NCBI GenBank assembly: GCA_032358165.1
Contig: JAALGY010000041.1
Span: 930,001 to 994,000 of the forward strand
Source of the DNA: Diplosphaera chodatii
Taxonomy: Eukaryota > Chlorophyta > Trebouxiophyceae > Prasiolales > Stichococcaceae
Reading direction: 5' to 3'
DNA length: 64,000 nt
Of the stretch, positions 45,813 to 56,673 are shown piece after piece. The translations under genes were made by a program, and so were the position numbers. Numbering within the stretch: the stretch's first letter is position 1; each line of letters opens with the position of its first letter. Below the pieces are notes generated by a model, which saw nothing but the letters and a program-made list of their open reading frames with translations, was not told where the DNA came from and did no database searches.

Positions 45813-47332
45813 CTAGCAGACATGGTTGGGGGTGGGTTTGGGGGTGGCTGGCGCCTTTGCTGGAGAGGGTGATATGCCCTCAGCCAAAGTGGGGCCACCA
45901 GCTGATGTGTGAGAAGTGGGCTCAACAGGCAGCACAGCAAAGCGTGATGCAATGCCAAGGGGAGCAACAGCAGGTGTGAGGGCCAAGAGCGCTTGGCCGC
46001 CGCTGCCGGCGCGGCGCGAGGTGATGCTGTGCAAATTGCATAGCATCTGCGGCTGCGCGGCGTGCGTTCGCCACCGGAGCTGCGTCCTGGGCTGCATGGT
46101 GCTGGCTCCTGCGCAGCTGTGCCGCTGCGTCCCGACGCTGCGGTGGAATGGAAAGCGGTAAGGGAAGTTGCAAATAGCATGGAATGGAAAGCGGTAAGGG
46201 AAGTTGCAAATAGCGATGGAAAAGAGAACCTTTGACCACTTTGCGGTGCCACACTCTCAAAAACTGAAACACCGCAAGTGCGGGGAAGGCGCGCTTTCGC
46301 GCTGCACATCCTGCGCACAAAAGCACCATCGTCAATGCTGACAACAGCCAGACCGGTCTTCTGCTTGCTGACACGCATCACGGTGATGTGCTGTGCAGCA
46401 TCTTGCAAGCAAAGCTTGCTGGTGCAGAAACCCTGTACTGCCGCTGCGGCAACATCGCTGCTGCTGCCTGCTGCAAAATCCAAGCCGCTGAAGACCCATG
46501 CTGCTGAACCAGTGCTGCTGCTGCGTGCTGGGAGCCGCGGCTGCTGTTGTGGATCAATGCTGGGCCGGCTGGTTGCTGTTGGCTGCTGTGGCAATGCTGC
46601 TGCTGATGCCGTTGCTGATGTTGCAGGCTGGCTGCTGGGAGCTGCTGGCGCGGGTGCTGCATGCTGCTCTGGAGCTCCATGCTGCCTGTCCGGTGCCATC
46701 TGCTGCTCCTGGCTGCTGCTGTTGGGCTGTGGCTGCTGCACATGTATGACAAGCTTGACTGGCTGGCATTGCTGCTGCAGTGCCGCTTGTTGATGTGCTG
46801 CTGCCTCAAGCTTCAGCTGCTGCACCTCGGCCTCAAGAGACGCAATCCTGCGCAAGTATGGCGCAATGGCAGCGTTGGACGAGGGCTGCGGGACTGCACA
46901 GCCTGCACTGGAATCACCCTGAGCAGTCTGGGCAGTCACGTGATCCAAGTCAGCATCATCTGCAGTTGCATGCACGCATGCAAGTCCACGCAGGGGGCCC
47001 CTGGGTGGCCGCTGCTGAGCAGCAGGCGCCGTATAGGCCTCGCTGATGGGTGCCGCGTTGTGCGTGCAGGACTGCTGACTCAAATCGGCGCTGGAGTCCG
47101 ACACCGAAAACTCTGCAAGTGCAGCGTCCGCAATGCCGTCCATTGGCTCCATGACGGCGTGTAGCTGCCGACGAACCGTTTCTGCGTTGGCGCCCCTGCG
47201 CACAGACACGTTGTACCGTTTGGCGATCTTCCGGAGTGCAGCCAGGTCACTCAGTGACGCAACCGTCGCCCAGTCCATCGCCGCATCTGTTGAGGAGACA
47301 ACATCAGAGAACGAACGCGTGCAGATCGTCAT
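45813..47332 (-). pseudogene. LINE-A ORF1, disrupted by a SINE pair
   Basis: ATG at 47332 (MTICTRSFSDVVSSTDAAMD). A SAP-like helix pair (LAALRKIAKRYNVSVRRG) is followed by a coiled coil (RRIASLEAEVQQLKLEAAAH), a Gln-rich linker and an RRM-like segment (AAWVFSGLDFAAGSSSDV to RRMCSAKARLPR). The insertion at 46,145-46,241 shifts the frame. The intact version is at 60,439-61,854. ORF1 proteins of this kind bind element RNA. Confidence 0.8.
46145..46241 (-). mobile_element. Two fused 5'-truncated SINE ends in LINE-A ORF1
   Basis: TGCGGT occurs at 46,139-46,144 and 46,242-46,247. Between them the SINE 3' end (TGGAAAGCGGTAAGGGAAGT) is present twice in tandem. The duplicate block at 60.77 kb lacks this insertion. 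Confidence 0.85.
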
Positions 47333-48203
47333 GTTATGATGTATAGGAGGTAGATGGATAATTGCAGCTTGTGATGCAGGTGCTGGGTGTGTGTGACGCG
47401 ATATGAGCGGTTGGAGTCAGTATGGGACGCCTCAAACGAGGTGCAATAGCCTCAAATGAGGTGCGATGGCTGCGAAATTGCAGCAGAAGGATGATGTGTG
47501 TGAGGTGAGTCTGTTTGCAAGGTTTGCAAGCAGGTTGAGGGGTGTAGAGCGCAGGGTTGCGTGGTTTGACGGGGTTGGTTGGTTGGGTGCGGTTGGCCTC
47601 CTGTGAGCGCGCTGCCGGACACCGGGCAGCGCGGGATCCTTCGCGGTTGTTGTAGAGAGCCTGTATGTGGCCAGAGAGCGTGTATAGAACGTGCGCAGGA
47701 AACCCTTCCGAGTGTGCAAACGGAAAAGTGCCGGTGGCGGCACTGGTGTGGGCGGGTTGCCGGGCAGCCGAGCCGAACAACAGGGACTTGGTCTTGGTGG
47801 GGTTGAGCTGGGCGCCCGAGGCGGCAGCGAAGGCAGCAACAGGTCCTTCGATGACCTTGTCGCAGTCCGCTGCGGAGGCGGCGTGGATGGTGGTGTCGTC
47901 GGCGTGCATGTGGCAAGGGGGAGCAGCTCCGCCAAAGGGGAGGGCGATGGGTTGCACGGCACCAGCGGCGACCATGCATCGAGTGAGGGCGGCAAGAGTC
48001 TGGAGCTGCAGGATGTAGAGCAGTGACGAGGGGGGGCTGCCTTGGAGTGCGCCGCTGTTGATGGGAATGGGGTCGGTGGGGGCGCCGTTGACGCGGATGC
48101 GCCCAAGGGTGTCGGTCATAAAGAGGGCAGCCCAGCGCTGGGCGCCCTCTCCAAACCGCATGGCCTCCATGACCCTCAGGGTCCAGGCTCGGTCCATCCA
48201 GTC

Positions 48204-48434
48204 CCATTCATTGGACACCGTTCAGGGACCGAGTTCGATCCCTGGCGGTGGCGGAAGTTTCGGGTCTAATTCCGTGTGGGACCAACCCACCCCACCCTAT
48301 GCAAGTGGTTGCTTCGGCAATCTGCCCTCCATGGTTTGTGTATATAAGTCGTTGAAAAAACGCAATACACAAACAGCCTTCCGGTCAAAGGTCCTTTTCC
48401 ATCGCTATTTGCACTTCCCTTACCGCTATCCATT
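48204..48434 (+). mobile_element. Full-length SINE in LINE-B ORF2
   Basis: CCAGTC occurs at 48,198-48,203 and 48,435-48,440. The insertion lies directly after the catalytic segment LDFAKAFDW of the reverse transcriptase. The duplicate copy at 62.73 kb is uninterrupted. This plus-strand copy shows the SINE sense: T-arm/B-box first, TATATAAG in the middle, CGCTATCCATT last. Confidence 0.9.
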
Positions 48435-51052
48435 CCAGTCGAAGGCCTTGGCGAAGTCGAGGAAGAGCATGGCTCCATCGGTGTCATGGGTGGTGAGGAG
48501 GTCGGCGAGCTCGGTGTGGTTGAGGATGTTGTCGCCAATCCAGCGGCCGGGGAGGAAGCCAGTCTGTGTGGGGTCGATGACGGGTCCAAGGGCGTGGGCG
48601 AGGCGGGTGGCAAAGGCGCGGGAGGCGATCTTGACGTCGGCGTTGATGCCTGCGATAGGTCGGCGGTTGGCGAGGTCGCGGGCATCGCCTCGCTTTGGGA
48701 CGAGGGTGTAGTCGGAGGTGCGCTGACGAGGCGACATGGTGGGCCGGGCACCAGCCGTGTGGCAGGCATTGAAGGCTCGTGTGAGAGGGAGGCCGAGCTT
48801 GTCCCAGAGTTGGACGTACAGCTCAGCTGGCAGGCCGTCCGGACCAGGGCTCTTGCCGCGTTGTGCCGCGCGGGCGGCGGCCGTGAGCTCCTTGTGTGTG
48901 AGTGGCTCGTCGCAGGCGGCAGCATCGGCGGCAGCGACGGTGGTGTCGAGGGAGGCAAGGAGCTGGTCCTGAGCGGCGCGGCATGTTGGGCGGGCGGCGA
49001 AGTGGCGGGTGTAGTGGTCGGCGATGAGCTGCTGGGCGTGGGCGAGGCCGTCGGCCGTGTCAAGGCCGACATACATGCCATTGCTGGAGTCCAGCACCGA
49101 GGTGAAGGTGGTGTCGCTGAAGTGGCGGGGGTCGCAGCGAGCATGGAAGTAGTGAGTGGGCTTCTCGAAGAACATGAGCTCCAATGCCCGGGCGCGATCG
49201 AGTGCAAGCTGGGCGTGGCGGTCGTGGTGGGCTTGCAGGGCGTCGGCAGCGGTGTGGAAGGCGGCGCGTGCGGCGTCGCGAGCATTGTCTGTCGCAGCGA
49301 TGGGCAGCTGTGAAGCTGCAAAGGCGACGGCCTCTTGCAGGTGCCGAAGCTCCAGGCGTCTGCGACGTGTGTCGGCGGCAGTGCGCCGCTGGGCGAGCAG
49401 GCGGATGCAGGAAAGCATGTCCTCCAACAGCCCTTGCGGGTCGGTGTCGCGCAACTCCGGGGGGGCGGCGCCGCCGTCGGGAGAGGGCGAGGCGTGCCGG
49501 CTTGCGGCGGCCAGGAGGCGGAGGAAGTCGGCAGCCCGGCGCGAGGAGTCTTGCTGATGGAGCCTGTCGGCCATAAGGCGGTCGAGGGCATTTTCTAGCT
49601 CAGTGACGAAGTCGGCGTCTGCGAGGAGGGGGAGGGGGAAGCGCCATGGTGGGCGAGCCCGCAGCACGGAACCGGGGAGCGTGAAGGCGAAGGTGACGCC
49701 GCGGTGGTCGCTGTGGAAGTCGTCAACGATGGTGGCGTGTGGTTGATGGTGGAGGAGGGCCTCAGCGACCAGCCACTTGTCGAGTCGAGAGGCGCCGTGG
49801 TCGGCGTTGCGAGAGACGAAGGAGAAGTCGGTGGCAGGGTGGGGGTGGCAGTGCCGCCAGGCATCAGCCAGGCCGGCGGAGGTGGCGAGGTGTTGCAGCT
49901 CAGGGGCGCCGACCAGTCGACCGGATCGCTGGCTAGCGGTGGGGGTGGCATCATGGACGGTGTCGATGCAGTTGAAGTCGCCGCACAAGAGGACCGTGCG
50001 GTGGCTGTCGGCGGACGGCAGGTCTCCGGCAAGGGTGGGGATGAAGGCGAGGCGTGGGTGTTGATCGCATGGCGTGTAGGCGGTGATGACGGAGTATAGG
50101 TGACCATGGAGTGCGAAGTCGACGCGAAGTCGGCGGCCGTCGTCTGTGCTGGGGCCGACTTCGTCGACGGCAGTGCAGCCGCAGGACTCGCGGATGAGGA
50201 TGGCCACCCCGGCGGTGGCGCGTCGGCGCCGTTCGCCGGGGTCAGTGGTGGCGGCGGGGCCCCGCCGCCAGAAGGACCAGCCTGGCCAGGGCTGGCCCGG
50301 GGCCGCCCCCGTTTGCGCCCACTGGTTGCCGTCGTCAGAGGCACGTTGATGTGTCTCCTGGAGGCAGATGACGTCCCAGGGCCCGTTGGTCAGCGTCGCG
50401 AAGAGAGCGCGGCGCTTGTCCAAGTCCACGAGCCCGTTGACGTTCAGTGACAGCAGGCGCAGGCGGGGGCGGTCGGCGTGGGCGCTCATGGCGCCCCGCC
50501 GCGGCGCCCTGCGGCGCCGCGGCCAGTCTGTGGGTCGAAGCCGGCGGCGGTGGATGCCCGGCCTGCAGCCCAGCGGGGCAGCGAGGGTAGCCAGTAGGCG
50601 CTGGGGCGGCTGCTGAGGCGGCCGCTCCTGGTGACTGTCGGGGAGGGTGACAGCGCGCCCTGGTTCCGTGTCACGGCCGCATGCGACCGCCAGGTGCCCG
50701 GCAGGTCGGCATCGTGGCGGGCGGCGCATGTGCGGGGCGTGCGCTGCCGGCGAGGCTGCAGCCAAGGCTGCTCCGGCGGGGCTGGTGATGGCGAAGTGGT
50801 GAGGGGCACGGGGTCCGGCTCCCTGTTGCAACGGGCGATGTCGGCGAGGGTGGTCTGGCGGTTTGCCCAGTGGCAACGCCAGCGGTTGGTGGTTGCCGTG
50901 AGGAGATGGAGGGCGACGGGTGTCAGGGGGACGCCGTGTGAGCGGTGTCGGTCGAGGTCGGATGCTGGCAGGGAGGAGGCCCACTCGGTGAGGATGTGGT
51001 CGAGAGGGGCGTGAGCGTCTGTGCCGTCCATGTGCAATACCTCCGCCAACAG

Positions 51053-51313
51053 CAACATCACATCAGTGGCGGACTTTATGCAGCAGGATGCCGGGCAACT
51101 GGCAGCCTTTTTGCGGGGTTGTCATGATCAATGTGCAGAGTTGGAGGGGTGTGCATCCAACCGGGATTGAGTGGAACCATTCTGTCAGCGGGGAGTGAAC
51201 GGTTTCGTACACGACTCGTTGTGCATGTTGCTCTGGGTTTTTCCGCCAGAGCCTGTGGCTAGGCCAAAATGGCCCACCACCAGTATGTAATCAATGTCAA
51301 TGTCAATGTCAAT
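51053..51313 (+). mobile_element. 5'-truncated LINE-A (261 bp) in LINE-B ORF1
   Basis: GCCAACAG occurs at 51,045-51,052 and 51,314-51,321. The tail has three AATGTC units. It shares diagnostic bases (GTGTGCATCCAACC, CGTACACGACTCG) with the copies at 51.9-54.1 kb, defining a subfamily distinct from the 42.2-kb copy. Confidence 0.88.
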
Positions 51314-51915
51314 GCCAACAGGGCCAAGTGGCCCGCTTCCATGACACAGCTGTCGGGCATCGAGGCGATGGCCACGTCGACGTCTGTGTGGGGGACCCAG
51401 TGTCCGGCCGGTGGGCAGCTGTCGTCGTGGCGGCGAAGGATGCGGTCGAGTGATGGCAGCAGCGCGCCAGGGATGGCGTGGCCAGTACCGCAAGTGGTCC
51501 ACGTGTTCCAGAGCACCGGCTCTGATTGGCGGGCCTCCTGCAGGGCGGCGGCAGCCGCCTGTGGCGAGAGCGCCGGAGCCAGATCGACCAGGTGGGAGAG
51601 GAAGCCCTCGGGGATGGGATCATGCACCATCTCTGAGTGCCGGGTGGTGGGGGCCGGTGCGGCTGGACCGCCGGACGGCGGTGCTAGCAGCGGAGGTGCC
51701 GCTGTACGGCTGCGGGCACGAGTGGAGACGCCCGTGAAGCCAAGCCCAGTGGGGCTTGCGCCAATGCGGCCGAGGGTAGAGGCCGCGGTGGGGGCCCTCA
51801 GGCGGCTGTGGACAGCCGCATAGCTGGACACCTGTCGTGCAGCCCGGGCGGAGCCGTCCAGAGTGGCAAGGTCAGTCTCCATGGCGGCGACGCCAGCGTC
51901 TGTCGCTGGAGCTGA

Positions 51916-54149
51916 CATTTGACATTGATTACATACTGGTGGTGGGCCATTTTGGCCTAGCCACAGGCTCTGGCGGAATAACCCAGAGCAACATGCACAA
52001 CGAGTCGTGTACGAAACCGTTCACTCCCCGCTGACAGAATGGTTCCACTCAATCCCGGTTGGATGCACACCCCTCCAACTCTGCACATTGATCATGACAA
52101 CCCCGCAAAAAGGCTGCCAGTTGCCCGGCATCCTGCTGCATAAAGTCCGCCACTGATGTGATGTTGCTGTCCTCAAACAGCTCCGAATGCTGCACCCTCT
52201 GATCTACTAGGGCTGGACACCCCCAGACCATATGCGCCTCATCATCCACCACGCCATTGCCCTCCATTGTTTGTGTATATAAGTCGTTGAAAAACGCAAT
52301 ACACAAACATCCTTCCGGTCAAAGGTTCTCTTTTCCATCGCTATTTGCAACTTCCCTTACCGCTTTCCATTCATTGGACATCGTGAGGGACTCGGTTCGA
52401 TCCCTGACGGTGGCGGAAGTTTCGGGTCTAGTTCCGTGCGGGACCAACCCACCCCACCCTATGCAAGTGGTTGCCTCGGCAATCTGCCCTCCATTGTTTG
52501 TGTATATAAGTCGTTGAAAAACGCAATACACAAACATCCTTCCGGTCAAAGGTTCTCTTTTCCATCGCTATTTGCAACTTCCCTTACCGCTTTCCATTCC
52601 ATTCATTGACATTGACATTGATTACATACTGGTGGTGGGCCATTTTGGCCTAGCCACAGGCTCTGGCGGAAAAACCCAGAGCAACATGCACAACGAGTCG
52701 TGTACGAAACCGTTCACTCCCCGCTGACAGAATGGTTCCACTCAATCCCGGTTGGATGCACACCCCTCCAACTCTGCACATTGATCATGACAACCCCGCA
52801 AAAAGGCTGCCAGTTGCCCGGCATCCTGCTGCATAAAGTCCGCCACTGATGTGATGTTGCTGTCCTCAAACAGCTCCGAATGCTGCACCCTCTGATCTAC
52901 TAGGGCTGGACACCCCCAGACCATATGCGCCTCATCATCCACCACGCCGCAGTTACACCGCTGACACAGCCGCTCTGCCCGCGGCAGCCGCTGCCACCTC
53001 CCTGTTTCCACCCCCAGCATGTGACTGCCCATGCGAAACTGTGCTAACCGCCGACGACCGGTCTTGACATTGATTACATACTGGTGGTGTATTCGGTCTT
53101 GGAGGCGACTGCCTGCAAGTAGCCGGCCATCTGGTAGTTGTCACTGTTCACAGGGCCCCTGACTCCCAGCCACTCACGCACTTTGCGCAAGTCGCTGCCA
53201 TTCACAGCATCGAAGGTGCGGCGCTGCAGGTGTGCAGTGACAACAGATGTGTCAATGCGCTGCGGCACGCCGTCAACGATGGGTGACATGAAGTGCAGGA
53301 ACGAACACACCTGGGCAGCCCAGCATGCTGAGCTGCTGGTGCTGCGCCCCGGCCGTGTGGCCAGAGCACAGTTCTCCAGGAATGCCTGCTTGGTGAGGCG
53401 GGTGTCCGGGATTGCGACCAGCCGGTTCCAGAACCGGCAGATGGCCAGCGTTGCCGTGTGCGCCACTGGGAACCGCCCAAGCTCCCCCAACACCGCCACG
53501 TTGGGAGTGCCTGTGCGCACGCCAAGAACAGACCGAAGGAACTTCCGATGGACAAGCTCACAAGTATCCATGCCAGTACCACATAACGCCCCAGGTCCCC
53601 ATGTTTCGACACCATATAGCATAACAGGACGTACTAGTGCATCAAACAAATGCAGCTGCAATGCTGGGTCATGCAGGCTCAGGTCGTGGCAACGATGCTG
53701 CAATGCAAGTGCGGCGCGCTGGGCGGAGGCCGCTCTGCCGATGCTAGCGGCAGCAAAAGAACTACGAGTAGAGATATCAACCCCCAGATAGGTAAACGAG
53801 TCCAGCACTTCGATGGGAGCATGCATGTAGGTGAGAACCGGTGGTGCAGCAGCCTGGGCTGCATACACCACGACCTTTGTCTTCTTCACGTTGACGGTGA
53901 GGCGCCAGCGCTTGCAGTACGACTCCAGCAGGTCGAGCTGCGCCTGCAGGCCGCGTACGGACGTGGACACCAGGTCCAGGTCATCTGCATAGAAGAGGGC
54001 AGGTGCCTGCACACCACACAGGGTGGGCAGGTCCAGGTCCCCGCCGGCGGCCTCCAGTTCCGCTTGGAAATCGTCAATGTAGATCCCGAAAAGGGTTGGA
54101 GATAGTGGACATCCCTGCTTAACGCCCAAAGTGCTCTGGAATGTATCGA
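51916..54149 (-). mobile_element. LINE-A copy with a duplicated 3' end and internal SINEs
   Basis: GAGCTG flanks the whole block (51,910-51,915 and 54,150-54,155), and LINE-B ORF1 is restored when it is removed. Inside, the last 340 bp of LINE-A occur twice (51,916-52,254 and 52,604-52,948), separated by SINE sequence. The copy continues through the reverse transcriptase C-terminal half to about 54,149, where it is 5'-truncated after FYADDLDLVSTSV and the upstream GVKQGCPLSP. It also contains a 28-bp insertion at 53,066-53,093. Inactive. Confidence 0.82.
52255..52603 (+). mobile_element. SINE and partial SINE in tandem
   Basis: A 5'-truncated SINE (52,255-52,370) is followed by a full-length one (about 52,371-52,600) of the TTGCAACTTCCC subfamily. 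The B-box is GGTTCGATCCC near 52,397. It lies between the two LINE-A 3' ends. Confidence 0.78.
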
Positions 54150-55209
54150 GCTGGGGTCAACTGGGGAAGCACCTGAATGGGAGGGTCAGCGTCCGCAGCG
54201 GCGGGGCCCATGGGGCCCATGGGGCCCAAGAGGTCGCCTGTGCGACGCCGTTGTGCTGGGGGCGGTGGCTGGTCGTCGGCTACTGATGCTGTGTCAGTGC
54301 CGTCGCTGTCGAGCATGGGGTGGCCAGCATCGTGGGAGCCGCCACCGTCGCCCGGAGGAGCCTCCGTGTCGCTCACGGGTGAAGCACCATCGTCAGAGGG
54401 GGCGGTGGCGGGCGTCTCGGTGGCCCGAGAGGCAGCTCTCCTGCTGGCGACGTCGGGTGCCGGTGTGGCGGCGGCAGCTGGTGGCGGTGGCGACGGCGGT
54501 TGCGGAGGTGGGGGGCGTTGCTGGTGGGGTGACTGGCGGGGGGGTGTGATGAGGATGTCCCTGTCGCCGGAGAAGGTGGCAGTGACCGTGATAGGGCCGG
54601 TGTGGGCGCCGCGGTCGATGTCCCGCACCCGCGGGCAGAGACCATGTGCGGGGTCCTCCATCCTCACAATCGCCCTCACGACGGTGGTGTTCCCGTGAAC
54701 CGTCTGCAAATGGGCAGGCAGGCGGGCGCCTCCCAACATTTCGGTCAAGACCTGGAAGTCCGAGTCGTTGTAGCCTGAGGCGAGCAGGAGGGCCCGGGTG
54801 ACTCCGGCAACGTTGTCGGCGTTGGCCATGTGGTGGATGATCAGCTCGGTAGTGCCGAGGGGCAGCAGCATGCCGCAGGGCTGACACTGAGTGGCCGTGA
54901 CTTGGAGCTCGGCGCCCGTGGAAGGCGACAGCAGGGTGAAGCCGCGCTGCTGCAATAGGGCATCCACGTGGGCGACGCCGCCGCGAGCAGCGGTGGCGAA
55001 GAGCTTGACGGTGAGGACGCCATCACCGACAGCATGGGCGCCCATCAGGTCGAAGGTGCCAATGCGGTTGTCCAGCAGCTGGATGAGCTCGAGCTTGACT
55101 GTGTTGGCGTCAGCGGTGGCTGGCAAGGCGACCCTGACTGCAATGGGCAGCAGCGCAAGGCTGGTCGCCAGGTCGACAGCACGTTCGGCCCGTAGCCTAG
55201 GTGCGCCAC

Positions 55210-56673
55210 TTTACTTTTCCGTTTTCACCGTGCCAGGGGGAGCGGCCCCCTGGCACGGCCTGCCGCAGCTTCCATACGCATCGTCATCGCCTTCGCCACT
55301 CTTGCTTGTCTCCGCGAGCAGCGTGCCAGCCTTGCGGCCCATCTCAGCAGCCCAAGTGTTGCCATCCCGGCAGCACAACACCTCTACCAGCCAAACCTGA
55401 CGTCCACACCGCTTCTACGCTCACACAGCCACTCAGCGCCTTCCTCATCGTCGTCAACCGCAAGCGCTCAAACGGAAAGTCCACAGTCGCCGCCTTCGAC
55501 CCCCAAACCACCCAGCACGCCTCCACAGGCCAGCCCCTTCATGCCGTGTCCTACGGTTCTACGCCTTCACCATCACCTTCAGCAGCTTTTACATCGTCAT
55601 AGGAGCCGCCTGCAGCCGGCCCTGCGTCGCTAGCCGGACTTCGGGGGCAGTTCGGTTTGGCGATCAGCAGGATCCCGCAGCACAGCAGTTTCGGAAACCG
55701 CCTTCACAGCCTGGCCGGCGTCATCACAGCTCTGCAGCCATCACACACGGCGTCATGATACGCTCTGACAGCCGTTAGCCCGCCATCAGCCTTCACAGCA
55801 GCCGCTTCAGCCGCCTGCGCCGCATGCGCGACTGCGCTGCTGCAGGCTTGGTCACCCTGTAGCGGCCAGGCGCACATCTAGCGTTCAGCGGCGCACAGCA
55901 TTCACCTCCGCAGCTTCAGCAGCGCCTTGGCTCTTGTCAGATCCGGTTTGCAGCGGTTTGGGGGAGCCTGCTGTAGCCTGGCGTCTGGCATCAGCTGCGC
56001 CGCCATGCCATCGACAGCCGACACTCACAGACCGTTCTTCTCAGACTGCAGATGCACATACCCGCGGCTGTGTCACAATGTCATATCGGCGTGTGCTGCC
56101 TCCTCAGCCGCGCAGCTTCACCATCGCCAGTTGCCGCCGCCGCCGCTGGCCGCAGCTGCCACTGCCGCAGTCTGCCGCTAGCTCCGGCCGCATCAGCGGC
56201 GGTCATAGCAATCCAGCAGTTTTGGTGACATCACGTGGAGTCACATGGAATCACATAGATCTAGACATTGCATTTGTGGCCTGGGTGATTGGACCGCGTT
56301 GTTGGCGTTGCTGATCCCGCGCTTCTTAGCCTTTGCAGCCCGTTTGCATCCATGCAGCTTAGACTTCCTCATCGGGACTATTGCCTTGCGCTGGTCTCAT
56401 GGGCCCTGCATTCCCCTGCGGTTTCAGTGTCCTCCATCTGCACAGTTCGACACTTGTTGTGTGATATGACATTCTTTCGCCGCCCTCACGTTCACACGTG
56501 AGACGCCGCATTGTGCCGCAGAGCCTTGTTCTTGAGCTTGGTTCTGGTCTGGACGCCCTGTGTACAAAACAAACAAACAATGGAAAGCGGTAAGGGAAGT
56601 TGCAAATAGCGATGGAAAAGAGAACCTTTGACCGGAAGGCTGTTTGTGTATTGCGTTAAACAAACAAAAAAAA
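55210..56673 (+). mobile_element. Family D retroposon with family C-type 3' end, inserted in LINE-B ORF1
   Basis: GGTGCGCCAC occurs at 55,200-55,209 and 56,674-56,683. The element starts near CTTTTCCGTTTTCACCGTGC, has the 13-bp hairpin at 55,228-55,258, unique sequence to about 56,365, then the family C 3' end and a (CAAA)n tail. A 5'-truncated SINE (about 56,580-56,656) sits inside that tail. It is an inverted copy relative to 29,371-30,760, with visible but modest divergence. Several frames are open in part (55,201-55,602, 55,934-56,314), but none agrees with a known family. Confidence 0.82.
56580..56656 (-). mobile_element. 5'-truncated SINE inside a (CAAA)n tail
   Basis: It runs from TGGAAAGCGGTAAGGG to TGTATTGCGTT. 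AAACAAACAA-type tail sequence lies on both sides, so the target-site duplication cannot be separated from the tail repeat. Confidence 0.75.

Larger units (their letters stand above)
42155..47727 (-). mobile_element. LINE-A, nearly full-length copy inserted in LINE-B
   Basis: Element order on the minus strand: 5' UTR (47,727-47,333, beginning CTTTTCCGTTTGCACACTC), ORF1 (47,332 down to about 45,813), ORF2 (to 42,292), a 3' UTR and an (AATGTC)n tail ending at 42,155. The LINE-B target GTGTATGTGATGCC precedes it at 42,141-42,154; on the 5' side only TGCC remains. ORF2 is open over 1,152 codons. ORF1 is broken by a SINE pair at 46,145-46,241. This is the reference copy for the family in this window. 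Confidence 0.9.
36548..50489 (-). pseudogene. LINE-B ORF2 (APE endonuclease and reverse transcriptase), interrupted
   Basis: ORF2 starts at ATG 50489 (MSAHADRPRLRLLSLNVNGL). Endonuclease motifs: WDVICLQETHQ, LLCGDFNCIDTV and DDFHSDHRGV. Reverse transcriptase motifs: KSPGPDGLPAELY, RRPIAGINADVKIASRAFA, DPTQTGFLPGRWIGDNI, AMLFLDFAKAFDW, NSGALQGSPPSSLLYIL and HMHADDTTIHA (His-Ala-Asp-Asp in place of the usual Tyr-Ala-Asp-Asp). A long C-terminal region follows. A zinc-finger-like CCRWPACR then HVLLHCPL is near 36.9 kb. Insertions of SINEs, LINE-A and family C break it at 48.2, 47.7-42.2, 41.6, 40.7, 40.4, 39.7, 38.7 and 38.5-37.3 kb, so this copy cannot make the protein. Confidence 0.8.

Noticed and set aside
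48204..48260. A possible functional tRNA gene at the GGTTCGATCCC box
   Set aside because: Only the T-arm is present, there is no acceptor, D-arm or anticodon stem, and the same sequence recurs in all full-length SINE copies.
48266..49591. A 441-codon minus-strand frame overlapping LINE-B ORF2
   Set aside because: It is an alternate frame (Ser/Pro/Thr-rich) of the real ORF2 frame that carries the reverse transcriptase motifs, extended through the SINE.
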